From contig NZ_FOYW01000001.1 in NCBI RefSeq assembly GCF_900115285.1, positions 1,089,616 through 1,153,615 on the forward strand: a stretch of 64,000 nt of DNA, given 5' to 3'. The notes beneath the pieces were generated by a model. The model was not told where the DNA came from. It made no database searches and worked only from the letters and a program-made list of their open reading frames with translations. Shown here one piece after another: positions 20,372-28,306 of this stretch. The DNA comes from Marinobacter daqiaonensis (GTDB lineage Bacteria > Pseudomonadota > Gammaproteobacteria > Pseudomonadales > Oleiphilaceae). The position numbers were made by a program, and so were the translations under genes. Numbering within the stretch: position 1 is the first letter of the stretch; each line of letters starts with the position of its first letter.

Positions 20372-21319
20372 CTATTTATTAATTTTGTCTTTAACACCGT
20401 CATAAATATATAAGCAGAGCCATACAGCAAAGCAATCGAAACCAAATAAAATCGTTTTTGGAGAAAGGCGTTGCTTTCTGCTTTTAACTTGAAAGAAGTT
20501 AAAATAGCGTCGGTCTCTCTTTGTCATTGGAATATTTTTGGTTATCCATTCACGCACTTTTGCAAAATCATTTATGAGTTCCGGATGAACGTCTTTGCGA
20601 CGGCCACTCATACTCACACCACCAATCTGATGCTTCATCGTGATACGATCTATGAAACCAATAGAATAACCTTTTTTTAAAGCTTTTAAATATAAAGGAT
20701 AGTCTTCGAGCAACACAAAATCTTCATCGAAACCGCCCATCTCTTGAAGAAATTTTTTTTGATAGTAAGTGCAGGCACCGCTAATAAAATTGCCTTTCAC
20801 CGCTAAAGCCTTAAGGGTCTCTTTTCTATCCCCTTTTTTAAGTAGCTCTGCATCACGACGGACTGGTCTAACTGAAATCGCTTGGTCGTTGCTCAATATT
20901 TCCCTAAATGCAGTCAACATTTGAAAATTACTGGATTCAAAGGCCCGCAATATTGTTGAAACTGAGCTTTTATTATAAAACTCATCTCCCGAACTAAGCG
21001 GAATTATAATATCCCCTGAACTCAGCGACACCGCCTTATTAAAAGACTTTACAGTACCCAAATTTTTTTCGTTAGAATAGATCAAAAAACTACAATGAAT
21101 TTTCTCATTACAGCAATATTCTGATACTTTAGAAACGAGGAAGTCGTAGTTATAGTTATCAGAACCATCATCGGCTATTATATATTCTACATCCCTAGAC
21201 ATGAAAATATCTTGATCAAATACTGATCTGATGGTGCGCTCTATTCTTGAAAAGTCGTTATAAGAAAGCGTTATAATTGTAACTTTATGGCCATAAAATC
21301 TATCAAATTTTTCCTTCAT
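20372..21319 (-). CDS. Family 2 glycosyltransferase
   Basis: The 315-residue protein opens with VTIITLSYNDFSRIERTIRS, has the IIADDGSDNYNY nucleotide-sugar segment and an LSSGDEF stretch in the position of the DXD motif. It also has a GGFDEDFVLLEDYPLYLKAL acceptor-side motif common in GT2 enzymes. A hydrophobic segment near the C-terminus may bind the membrane. It probably adds one sugar to the repeat unit. It is separated from its neighbours by long gaps on both sides, which is unusual inside an O-antigen operon. Confidence 0.85.
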   Translation of the reverse strand: MKEKFDRFYGHKVTIITLSYNDFSRIERTIRSVFDQDIFMSRDVEYIIADDGSDNYNYDFLVSKVSEYCCNEKIHCSFLIYSNEKNLGTVKSFNKAVSLSSGDIIIPLSSGDEFYNKSSVSTILRAFESSNFQMLTAFREILSNDQAISVRPVRRDAELLKKGDRKETLKALAVKGNFISGACTYYQKKFLQEMGGFDEDFVLLEDYPLYLKALKKGYSIGFIDRITMKHQIGGVSMSGRRKDVHPELINDFAKVREWITKNIPMTKRDRRYFNFFQVKSRKQRLSPKTILFGFDCFAVWLCLYIYDGVKDKINK

Positions 21320-22328
21320 ATAAAACCGACCCAGTCGTACTAGTTTTGAAAAATTGTCTCAAAAATATATTTTTAATAGGTATAATACTATTGCGATTCG
21401 CTGGAAGTTTAGTTAACTAAGCAGCCAGAATAAACGAGTGAAATCGGTTTGACCAGTGTTTATGTGATGGTGGCTGGGCATCACGTCTAGCTTGCAAAAA
21501 AATTTTCACTTAAATAATTTCTGGTTCTTTCTAGCAAAGATCAGGATTTATAGAATAACTAATAAACTAGGAATTCCTCGTGCTTACAAGACCACTTTTC
21601 CCAAATGCTCGAAAAGAGCTTCAGATTGGAAGGTCCCATTTATATTGCCAGTAACCCCCTTCAAGGCCGATACGAGTTCCGTCCTGATTGTACTACCAGA
21701 GTACGCAATCCGCAGCAACGGCTCGTATTTTAGCTTTCGATATATGGGCGTTTATCTGGAACATACTCGCTTCAACAAACCACAGCTTTGTATTTGGTTT
21801 GCACGCCAATGTAGCATTTTTATACTAGTGCGCTCGGGACAAATATTACAAGGGCTCAAGCGGACTCCGTGCCCAGCTCATTTATCTGCGACAGGAATCG
21901 AATAACGAGCTCTGCCCGAAATGAAACTTCGGCCTCAATACTGAAGGTATCACGGAAGAAGAGATTGATGACCTTTTAAAACAGCTTGCTGCGACCACCC
22001 CTATGCGCCAAGGTAGTACATGTGAAGCTCACGGGTAACCGTCCTGAAGAGCGTCCAACGCTGCTGGGCGCGCGGGCGGCAATATGAAGTGGGCCTGTCG
22101 TCGGAGCAATCTCAGCGTCACGCGCCAGCACGCCAGCACGCCAGCACGCCAGCACGCCAGCACGCCAGCACGCCAGCCTGATCGTAGGTGAATGTCCTGT
22201 CAATTTTATCCGGCTGAGCCCGATATAAACACCTCCTGCAGCTTGGCAGCGAGTACTAATTACTCTTGCGCTTGATCCGGCACCTCATATTTAGCACAGT
22301 TGAGATGAGCGGCAATTTTCAACCCAGT
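21320..22328. other. About 1 kb without a convincing gene
   Basis: Open frames here are short, show no family resemblance and have poor start sites. The longest (plus strand, 21492-21905) is probably chance. The stretch ends in an 8-bp microsatellite and then the insertion sequence. It looks like decayed DNA left by rearrangement around the IS. Confidence 0.55.
22123..22177. repeat. 8-bp microsatellite (CGCCAGCA), six full copies plus a partial
   Basis: CGCCAGCA is repeated perfectly six times, with a seventh partial copy. It lies in gene-free DNA about 150 bp from the left end of the IS3-family element. No gene is seen across it. Confidence 0.93.
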
Positions 22329-22345
22329 TGTCCAAATGACCACAT

Positions 22346-23332
22346 TTAAGCGGCCAGTTTATTGCGCTCAACTTCCTGCATCTTGCCAAGGTTGAGCGAT
22401 ACCGGTCCGGTGACCTCCCAGTTCCGGGTATTGTCAGACCAGCACCGTGGATTCCGGCGCTTTGCTCTTTCATAAACCATTTTCCGGCGTGCTAGGCGCT
22501 CAAGATCAACACCACGGTGGCGATCTGATGGTGTCACGCACCGGATGCCGCTGTGAAGGTGCTGTTCGTTGTAGGCATACTCGAATGCCAGCACCCAGTC
22601 GCGCACGGCCGTGAGCGATTTAAAGCCCTTTGATGGCCACTCGGGGCAGCATTTGACGGTCCGGAACAACGACTCCGAATAGGGATTATTGTTGCTGACT
22701 CTCGGTCGACTATGGGACAGCAGCATGCCTAGATCGGCCAACCTGGCTTTGAGCATGTATGACCTCATTGGCGCTCCATTGTCGGAGTGCAGCACGGGTG
22801 GATTGTGCCAGCAGCCCTCTCTTAACGAAGCACGCTCAACCAGCTTTTTAGCCAGCTCCCCGGATTCCACATCATGGATTTCCCAAGCAACGATCTTGCG
22901 ACTGTAGATGTCCATGATCAGGTACAGGTACCAATGCTGGCCACGCACCGCTGAAGGACAATAACTAATGTCCCAGTTCCACACCTGGTTCGGGCCTGCC
23001 GCGGTAAAGCTGGTAGGCTCCAGCACCTTGCGGGGCGACTTCACGCGTCCCCGGTGATTCTGTTGCTGGTGCTTTTTCAGTACCCGATAAAAGGAGGATC
23101 CCGAGGCTAGGGAAAGGTCTTTGTCGGCCAGTGACGGCATAACCGGCGACGGTGGCGAACTCCGGTACTGAGGTTGATTACACGTACTCAGGATGGCCAG
23201 CTCCTCGGCTTGTGTTAGTTTATGGGGCTGCTGAATCGGCTCTGCTTCAGGGCGCTGATCTTCAGCAACCTGGCCGTCAGTACCTCGCCAGCGCTTCAAT
23301 GTGCGCTCGCTGATATCGATTGTCTGGGCCAC
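22346..23332 (-). CDS. IS3-family transposase, OrfB (DDE catalytic part)
   Basis: This is the DDE integrase-type half of the transposase. The catalytic residues are in WNWDISYCPS, VLHSDNGAPM and NPYSESLFRTVK, giving the D, D, E triad. The open frame continues upstream of the GTG given, through LTPLDERARLLELFDEAV, to overlap the end of orfA. The product is normally made as an OrfAB fusion by -1 frameshifting. No internal stop or frameshift is seen, so the element may still be active. Confidence 0.92.
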   Translation of the reverse strand: MAQTIDISERTLKRWRGTDGQVAEDQRPEAEPIQQPHKLTQAEELAILSTCNQPQYRSSPPSPVMPSLADKDLSLASGSSFYRVLKKHQQQNHRGRVKSPRKVLEPTSFTAAGPNQVWNWDISYCPSAVRGQHWYLYLIMDIYSRKIVAWEIHDVESGELAKKLVERASLREGCWHNPPVLHSDNGAPMRSYMLKARLADLGMLLSHSRPRVSNNNPYSESLFRTVKCCPEWPSKGFKSLTAVRDWVLAFEYAYNEQHLHSGIRCVTPSDRHRGVDLERLARRKMVYERAKRRNPRCWSDNTRNWEVTGPVSLNLGKMQEVERNKLAA

Positions 23333-23406
23333 CTTGTACCGGGCAGCGCCACCGGTAACGGCTTCATCAAACAGCTCCAGAAGCCTTGCACGCTCGTCCA
23401 GTGGCG

Positions 23407-23916
23407 TCAGCTGTCCCCGCCGGTGTCCGGATCCTCGCCGTACAAGGCTTCGAGCTTTTTTGACAGCACCAGAAGCGACGTGGTCTCAGCCAGAGCCATG
23501 TCCTTGCGGCGAACTTCCGCTTTCAGCTTTTTGGTGGTTTTCCGGGACTCTCGTTTCTGCTTCTGAGCCGCTTTGTCCTGGTCTTCTTGCATGCCAGCAC
23601 CCTGAAGGGAGGCTTCTTTCCAGCGCTGCACCTGTTCTGGATACAAGCCTTTCTCGCGGCAATAGCCAATGAGTTCGGCTTCAGACATAGAGGCCGTTTC
23701 CGCTACAACGGCCAGCTTGGCTTCAGGGGACCAATCTTCCCCGGTGGTGCGATTACCTGGCACGGGCATTCCTTGTTGTCGACACTGTTTCAACCAACTA
23801 TACAGAGTCACATCGGATATGCCTTCCTCCACCGACACTGACAAAACACTGCGGTTCTGTGGTGGTAACAACTTATTCAAAACGGCTGCGTTACGCTCTT
23901 CGGAATAACGCGGCAT
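23407..23916 (-). CDS. IS3-family transposase, OrfA (helix-turn-helix part)
   Basis: OrfA starts MPRYSEERNAAVLNKLLPPQ and has an N-terminal helix-turn-helix (ISDVTLYSWLKQCRQQG) and a C-terminal lysine-rich leucine-zipper region that pairs transposase subunits. Near its end the minus strand reads A AAA AAG at 23461-23455 within the codons for SKKL. This is the standard -1 slippery heptamer of IS3 elements and would join OrfA to OrfB. Confidence 0.9.
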   Translation of the reverse strand: MPRYSEERNAAVLNKLLPPQNRSVLSVSVEEGISDVTLYSWLKQCRQQGMPVPGNRTTGEDWSPEAKLAVVAETASMSEAELIGYCREKGLYPEQVQRWKEASLQGAGMQEDQDKAAQKQKRESRKTTKKLKAEVRRKDMALAETTSLLVLSKKLEALYGEDPDTGGDS

Positions 23917-24020
23917 AAATGCTCCCATGCCGCCCCTAGATTATTAAATTCAGGCGAAATCGCCAACTGGACAACTAGGCGGACAGAGAGGGGGGGGGAT
24001 CGTCTATCCTGCGGCGCGTT

Positions 24021-24030
24021 AGCTACCGCC
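24021..24030 (-). promoter_or_regulatory. Possible RfaH ops-like site
   Basis: The minus strand reads GAGGCGGTAGCTAACG. The nine bases GGCGGTAGC match the core of the E. coli ops element that recruits RfaH. rfaH is encoded in this window and the site has the same polarity as the locus. It lies between the wzx stop codon and the IS, rather than in an obvious leader. One nine-base match is expected about every other window by chance, so this is weak. Confidence 0.25.
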
Positions 24031-24189
24031 TCAAGCTACTGGGAAATCAGTTCAGCTCATGAGCGATGATCCAACGATTGCCGCCCTGCGCGTCATTCAT
24101 TTGAACGTGACACGATCAGTGGTGCAGAGGAGACGATTGCGTTTTTCATCTGCAATAAGAGTCCGTTTACCAGAGGGTATTGAGCTTAA

Positions 24190-25674
24190 TTATTGAAGGC
24201 GCGCCCTCTTCACAAAACGAAAAGCCATTCCTAGAAAAATAGGGTCTTTAAGAAGGATTAACATCGAAAAATACACAACGGAACCGACGCCCACTTTCAT
24301 GCAAAGCCAGTACCACTCTTCCGAGAAGCCTAAAAGCCCTACGCCAATGAACATTATTGCAGCGGCAATAAAATAGTTTTTGGTTGAATTTAGCTGCGCC
24401 AAGGCCCCAAAATCAAAATATTTTCCGGGGAAATAGGAATTTATCAAGAAAGATATTAGTACATTAATGACAACAGCAACGGCAACAGCTTCGATCCCAA
24501 AATTTACGGCAACAAGAAGAGTACCTACAGTAACAGGGAGCTTAACTAGATCCACCTTAAGGAAAAGATCTGATCGACCAATAACATTTAAAATACTCAT
24601 ACTAACAGCGCTAATCGGCGTTATCGCGCGCGCAAAGCACAATATTTGAATAATCGGCACCGCCGACAGCCATTGTTCTCCAAGGAAAAGATGAACGAAC
24701 TCTTGTGCGACGGCCGAAAAACCAATCAATGCTGGCAAAGAAACCAACATTGTTAACTGTATTATTTTCCGATATGCAGCGATTAAACGCTCTCTTTCCA
24801 TTTTAATCGAGGTGAGGACTGGGTACGAAACCCCTTGCATTGTAGAAGTAATAAACTGAGCCAAAAAATTCGTTAGATTGGTGGCTTGCGTAAAGTATCC
24901 TACGCTCGCGGCGTTATAATACTTCCCCACCAACGCAATGTAAATATTGTTTACTAATGTTGATATAAAACCTGCAATGATCAAATTCGAACCAAAGAAA
25001 AAAAGACTCTTAAACGAATCGAGGCTAAATACTAATTTTGGGATCCAGCGAGTGAAAAGCCAAAGACATATAGTCTGAACCAATGCTCTGAGCAAGAGCA
25101 TCCAGACAAAGGCCCAGTAATCGTATCCAGATTTTGCCAAGTACAGCCCCGCACCAGCGCTTATAACTGTTGCGATTGCTGCTGCGATAGCTTGACTCTT
25201 AAAATCAACCTTGATTAATAATTGGGCACGCACCACTACTGCCAGAGAATTAATTATAATCACCAAAAACAGCAATCTCGCTATTTCTACTAATTCAGGC
25301 TCACCGTAAAACTGTGCGATCAGGGGGGCGGAGAAATACAGCAGTGCATAAATGGCTAAACCGTAGGCAACATTTACATAAAAAATAGTAGATGTATCAT
25401 CACTAGTCAGGGCTTCGCTACGTTGGACCAATGCCTGAGAGAACCCACTGCTAACAACGCTTTCTGCTAGAAGCATAAAGATCATCAACATTCCGATCAA
25501 GCCAAAGCTCTCAGGGCCGATCAGTTTAGCTAGATAGAGGGTTACAATCAGAAAGCCGAACTGGCTTATCAACTTATCCAAGACGTTCCAGACTAAGCCG
25601 GACACGAATTTCTTTTTTAGATTGTCAGACAAGAGAGGTAATTCTCTATAGACCAGTTTAGTCCGCAAGCTCAA
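24190..25674 (-). CDS. wzx: Lipid-linked repeat-unit flippase (Wzx-like, MOP superfamily)
   Basis: The 494-residue protein has about 12-14 membrane helices and the Polysacc_synt signature near the N-terminus (LVWNVLDKLISQFGFLIVTL, then KLIGPESFGLIGMLMIF). It should move undecaprenyl-linked repeat units to the periplasmic side of the inner membrane. Its start overlaps the nucleotidyltransferase gene upstream by 17 bp, so it is the last cistron of the proposed phosphoramidate block. A shorter start at the TTG before SDNLKKKF is possible. Confidence 0.88.
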   Translation of the reverse strand: MSLRTKLVYRELPLLSDNLKKKFVSGLVWNVLDKLISQFGFLIVTLYLAKLIGPESFGLIGMLMIFMLLAESVVSSGFSQALVQRSEALTSDDTSTIFYVNVAYGLAIYALLYFSAPLIAQFYGEPELVEIARLLFLVIIINSLAVVVRAQLLIKVDFKSQAIAAAIATVISAGAGLYLAKSGYDYWAFVWMLLLRALVQTICLWLFTRWIPKLVFSLDSFKSLFFFGSNLIIAGFISTLVNNIYIALVGKYYNAASVGYFTQATNLTNFLAQFITSTMQGVSYPVLTSIKMERERLIAAYRKIIQLTMLVSLPALIGFSAVAQEFVHLFLGEQWLSAVPIIQILCFARAITPISAVSMSILNVIGRSDLFLKVDLVKLPVTVGTLLVAVNFGIEAVAVAVVINVLISFLINSYFPGKYFDFGALAQLNSTKNYFIAAAIMFIGVGLLGFSEEWYWLCMKVGVGSVVYFSMLILLKDPIFLGMAFRFVKRARLQ

Positions 25675-26440
25675 TATACGAGCTAAGGCAATTCTGGGTG
25701 TGCATTTGATTATACTTTTCGAGTTCTATAGCAGTATCGACTTCCAGCCAGCCGTTGGAAATCAGAGCTGGTCTAATGTCCCAGCCCGAATCAATTAGAG
25801 ATTGGATAAAGCTAGTCATATACATATTTTCAAAATCTTTACCATCATAACTTTCCGAAGGATCGAGTGAATGATAAAAGTTGATGAAGTCCTGAACTTT
25901 GTCTGCCCGAACTTTAATCAAGCCCATATATTGCGCTTCGACATCTTTATAGTCATTTGGCTTTTTTCCAAGCTCGACTACACGACCTGACTTTATTTTA
26001 AACGTTTCTGCATCGGCAAGCGGATCCTCCATGCGTAGTGACCATAATCGTCTCCATTCTTTATCTGCAGCAATGCTCACTTCGCCTTCAGTTTCTAATA
26101 GCCTTTCTAAAACTCTCTGTTCGTAGACGACGTCACCATAACAGATTAGTAAATCAACGCCGGGACTCATGAAGGATTCGGCGCAAAACAAAGTGTTTAC
26201 CATATTGGTTTCTGCAAATCGATCATTTACAAAAACCTTTACACCAGGTGCGGTAAGCTGGTTTTTCAGATAGCCGCCGACTATAGCAATATCAGAAATC
26301 CTAATACCGACCGATTTAATTACATCAAGTTGCCTGTGTAATAGCGGTCTACCTGCTAATTCAACCATACATTTTGGCCTGTCATGAGTGTAAGGTCGCA
26401 ACCGTGTACCCTTTCCCGCAGCCAGGATAATCACTTTCAT
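25658..26440 (-). CDS. Nucleotidyltransferase, candidate CTP:phosphoglutamine cytidylyltransferase
   Basis: The 260-residue protein has a complete sugar-nucleotidyltransferase signature (LAAGKGTRLRPYTHDRPK, with R13 and K23 in the catalytic positions) and the metal-site LLICYGDVVY. It belongs with LicC/phosphocholine cytidylyltransferase-like enzymes, the group that contains C. jejuni Cj1416. Cj1416 transfers CMP to L-glutamine phosphate to give gamma-glutamyl-CDP-amidate. I infer this role from the family plus the neighbouring glutamine-kinase-like and hydrolase-like genes. A sugar-phosphate or choline-phosphate substrate remains possible. It abuts the formyltransferase gene, sharing one base. 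Confidence 0.75.
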   Translation of the reverse strand: MKVIILAAGKGTRLRPYTHDRPKCMVELAGRPLLHRQLDVIKSVGIRISDIAIVGGYLKNQLTAPGVKVFVNDRFAETNMVNTLFCAESFMSPGVDLLICYGDVVYEQRVLERLLETEGEVSIAADKEWRRLWSLRMEDPLADAETFKIKSGRVVELGKKPNDYKDVEAQYMGLIKVRADKVQDFINFYHSLDPSESYDGKDFENMYMTSFIQSLIDSGWDIRPALISNGWLEVDTAIELEKYNQMHTQNCLSSYIELAD

Positions 26441-27312
26441 TAATTTCGCTCCTTCTTTAAGAAAAAATCTATTACACGACTCCGAAGGGACGGGTGCATA
26501 AAAAAGTAGGTCCGTCCTCCAGATGCGTTTTGAGGCGCGCCGGAGATATTTAGCATGTCTATGTTTCCACTATTGTCGAGCAGCGACTTATTTTCAAATA
26601 TTGAGTTCAAGAAATTAATAAACGTTATAATCCGAAGGGCAGGGTCGTAGAACTCAAGAATTGCCTGGTAGATTTTCTCATTTTCAAAAGCTCCTAGATC
26701 GGTTCGACTAAAATCGACCTCAAACTCCTGCTGAACGATCACATCTCCTGTATCTATTCCTGGCTCCATATAGAATGCACTATATCCAACTTTACCTCTC
26801 AGGAGCAATGACCAATAAAAACCGTCAGCCCCCCTAACTTCGGGCACGATTCCCGGGTGAATGTGGAGAAATTTTATATTCTTAACGGATAGTACTGGCT
26901 CTTTTAGCAATCCGCCCCCGGTGAAGAGGACAACTTGCGGGCTGATCAGTCGTAGATATCGCGTTAAACGGTCATCGTTGATTCCTGTAACCGAAATTTT
27001 TTCTATTGGATTTTGACAATAAGTGTTTAACTTTGCGTTTAAACAGTGACGTGTGAGTCCATTCTCTTTAAGAAATATTTTAGATAAATTAGACGGAATA
27101 GTCAGTGCCGAATATCTCTTATATAATTCGACTATCTTTCGAGCAACGAATTTTCCGATCCCAGCCTTTAATAACTTATATTTTTTCGAAGCCGGCTCAA
27201 TATCCAGAAAGATAATTTTATTCGGTCGATAACCATGCTTTTTCAACAGTGCTAGGTATATCCTAGCGGGAATGGTATCCACAAACAAAACTGTTAAACC
27301 AAGCTCTTTCAT
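26440..27312 (-). CDS. Formyltransferase-family protein
   Basis: The 290-residue protein has a C-terminal half typical of N10-formyl-tetrahydrofolate-dependent transferases: HIHPGIVPEVRGADGFYW and YMEPGIDTGDVIV. The catalytic His (H152) and Asp (D187) positions are present. The Asn normally two residues before the His is replaced by His (H150). Family members formylate tRNA-bound methionine or amino sugars such as dTDP-Qui3N. The first 110 residues do not resemble the usual domain. The ATG at 27312 overlaps the upstream stop as ATGA, which fixes the start and implies coupled translation. Its substrate here is unknown. Confidence 0.75.
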   Translation of the reverse strand: MKELGLTVLFVDTIPARIYLALLKKHGYRPNKIIFLDIEPASKKYKLLKAGIGKFVARKIVELYKRYSALTIPSNLSKIFLKENGLTRHCLNAKLNTYCQNPIEKISVTGINDDRLTRYLRLISPQVVLFTGGGLLKEPVLSVKNIKFLHIHPGIVPEVRGADGFYWSLLLRGKVGYSAFYMEPGIDTGDVIVQQEFEVDFSRTDLGAFENEKIYQAILEFYDPALRIITFINFLNSIFENKSLLDNSGNIDMLNISGAPQNASGGRTYFFMHPSLRSRVIDFFLKKERN

Positions 27313-27695
27313 AGATGATGACCCACAGTTTTTCTCATAAGCCTGATGGCTAAACATTGCAATTTTTGGAAAACTTCTTGGGCCTCCCATTCCTCAAGAA
27401 ACTTCTTTTCTACCAAGAGATCATTCAATTTTAAAGCCGTGTTAAGAAATTTATAGTCTTCGAAAGACGAAGCTGCAACTAAGAATAATTCCAGTAAGTC
27501 CCTATAGGGTTGCCTGCCAATTTCTTCGTTGCTCATCTTGACGGAAAGATCCGGCGTGTAGCTACGGTAGACCTTTTTTACTACATCAACTTTTTTACAC
27601 AGACGGTCAATTTTAACGAAATCGATCTCACTAAAAACGAAGTCGCAGCTTACTTTCAAAGAAAGATATTGTTCCGTATTAAAATCACCGTTCAC
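27309..27695 (-). CDS. Unknown 128-residue protein in the phosphoramidate-type block
   Basis: I do not recognise this protein. It is soluble, charged and predicted mostly helical in its second half (YRDLLELFLVAASSFEDYKF, then EEWEAQEVFQKLQCLAIRLM). It starts with GTG two bases after the stop of the hydrolase gene and ends in ATGA overlap with the formyltransferase gene. It is therefore translated as part of the same message. An accessory subunit or carrier for the flanking enzymes is possible, but nothing in the sequence proves a function. Confidence 0.6.
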   Translation of the reverse strand: MNGDFNTEQYLSLKVSCDFVFSEIDFVKIDRLCKKVDVVKKVYRSYTPDLSVKMSNEEIGRQPYRDLLELFLVAASSFEDYKFLNTALKLNDLLVEKKFLEEWEAQEVFQKLQCLAIRLMRKTVGHHL

Positions 27696-27697
27696 AG

Positions 27698-28306
27698 TTA
27701 TTTTCCATCGAAATGGTTTTTCAACAAAGCCAGGTCGCTGTCGGCTATTGGTTTTTCGCGCTCAGGATGCCACATGATCCCTAGCCACGGTAACGATCGA
27801 TGCCTTAAGGCCTCAATAACACCATCAGCAGACTGTGCGAGGGGCGTTAATGATGATGAGAGCGTTGTAGAGATGATCGACTGTTTGTGGAAACTGTTGA
27901 CAGCCAGCAAACCGTTTTCTTCTGCCCAATGGCCCGAAAGACTGTGTCGAGTATTTACATGGCCTTGGGTCACTATGAGGTCTCCGCCGCAATAATAGTT
28001 AATAAATTGCATACCCCGGCAAACTCCAAGCACTGGCAATCTTTTGGAACTGCTATAATCAAGAACACCTAGCTCAAGACGGTCACGAGCTGGAGCACTG
28101 CCAATATCATTGCCCCCACTAAGGATAAAGCCATCCAGACTCAGCGCTTCCAAATATTCAGTGACCTCAGCCACTCCGCTGCATAGTGGCAGCGGGAGAT
28201 ACCCAAGACTCCATAGCAATGTTGCCCATCGCACGTCTAAGGCGTCGCGCTCCTCGCAGCGCCCTTGAACTTCATCTAATCTCGCGCTTATACCGATCCG
28301 TTTCAT
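27698..28306 (-). CDS. Class I amidotransferase-like hydrolase, candidate gamma-glutamyl-CDP-amidate hydrolase
   Basis: The 202-residue protein belongs to the peptidase C26 / class I glutamine amidotransferase fold. The nucleophile elbow is GVCRGMQ (C96), and the His-Glu pair is in MWHPERE (H180, E182). An FILSGGNDIG loop binds the gamma-glutamyl group. C. jejuni Cj1417 has this fold and cleaves gamma-glutamyl-CDP-amidate to glutamate and cytidine diphosphoramidate. The gene sits directly after the glutamine-kinase-like gene, sharing one base, just as the homologous Campylobacter genes are neighbours. Without context it would be called a gamma-Glu-GABA hydrolase-like protein. Confidence 0.8.
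   Translation of the reverse strand: MKRIGISARLDEVQGRCEERDALDVRWATLLWSLGYLPLPLCSGVAEVTEYLEALSLDGFILSGGNDIGSAPARDRLELGVLDYSSSKRLPVLGVCRGMQFINYYCGGDLIVTQGHVNTRHSLSGHWAEENGLLAVNSFHKQSIISTTLSSSLTPLAQSADGVIEALRHRSLPWLGIMWHPEREKPIADSDLALLKNHFDGK

Larger units (their letters stand above)
22329..23973 (-). mobile_element. IS3-family insertion sequence
   Basis: The element carries overlapping orfA and orfB with a slippery heptamer. Its ends form a short imperfect inverted repeat: CCCAGTTGTCCA near 22323-22334 and TGGACAACTAGG at 23968-23979, with 11 of 12 positions matching as complements. The borders given take the usual TG...CA ends and are approximate. I see no convincing target duplication. It splits the polysaccharide locus between wzx and a glycosyltransferase gene. 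Confidence 0.85.

Noticed and set aside
21492..21905. 137-residue open frame on the plus strand
   Set aside because: It has no family resemblance or good ribosome-binding site, runs against the locus and lies in apparently decayed DNA.
22346..23973. IS-mediated disruption of a gene
   Set aside because: No gene halves are found on the two sides of the element; the flanks are non-coding, so the insertion did not visibly split a gene.
27313..27390. Longer N-terminus for the formyltransferase (starting MGGPRSFPK)
   Set aside because: It would overlap the upstream gene by about 80 bp. The ATGA overlap at 27309-27312 is a far more usual start.
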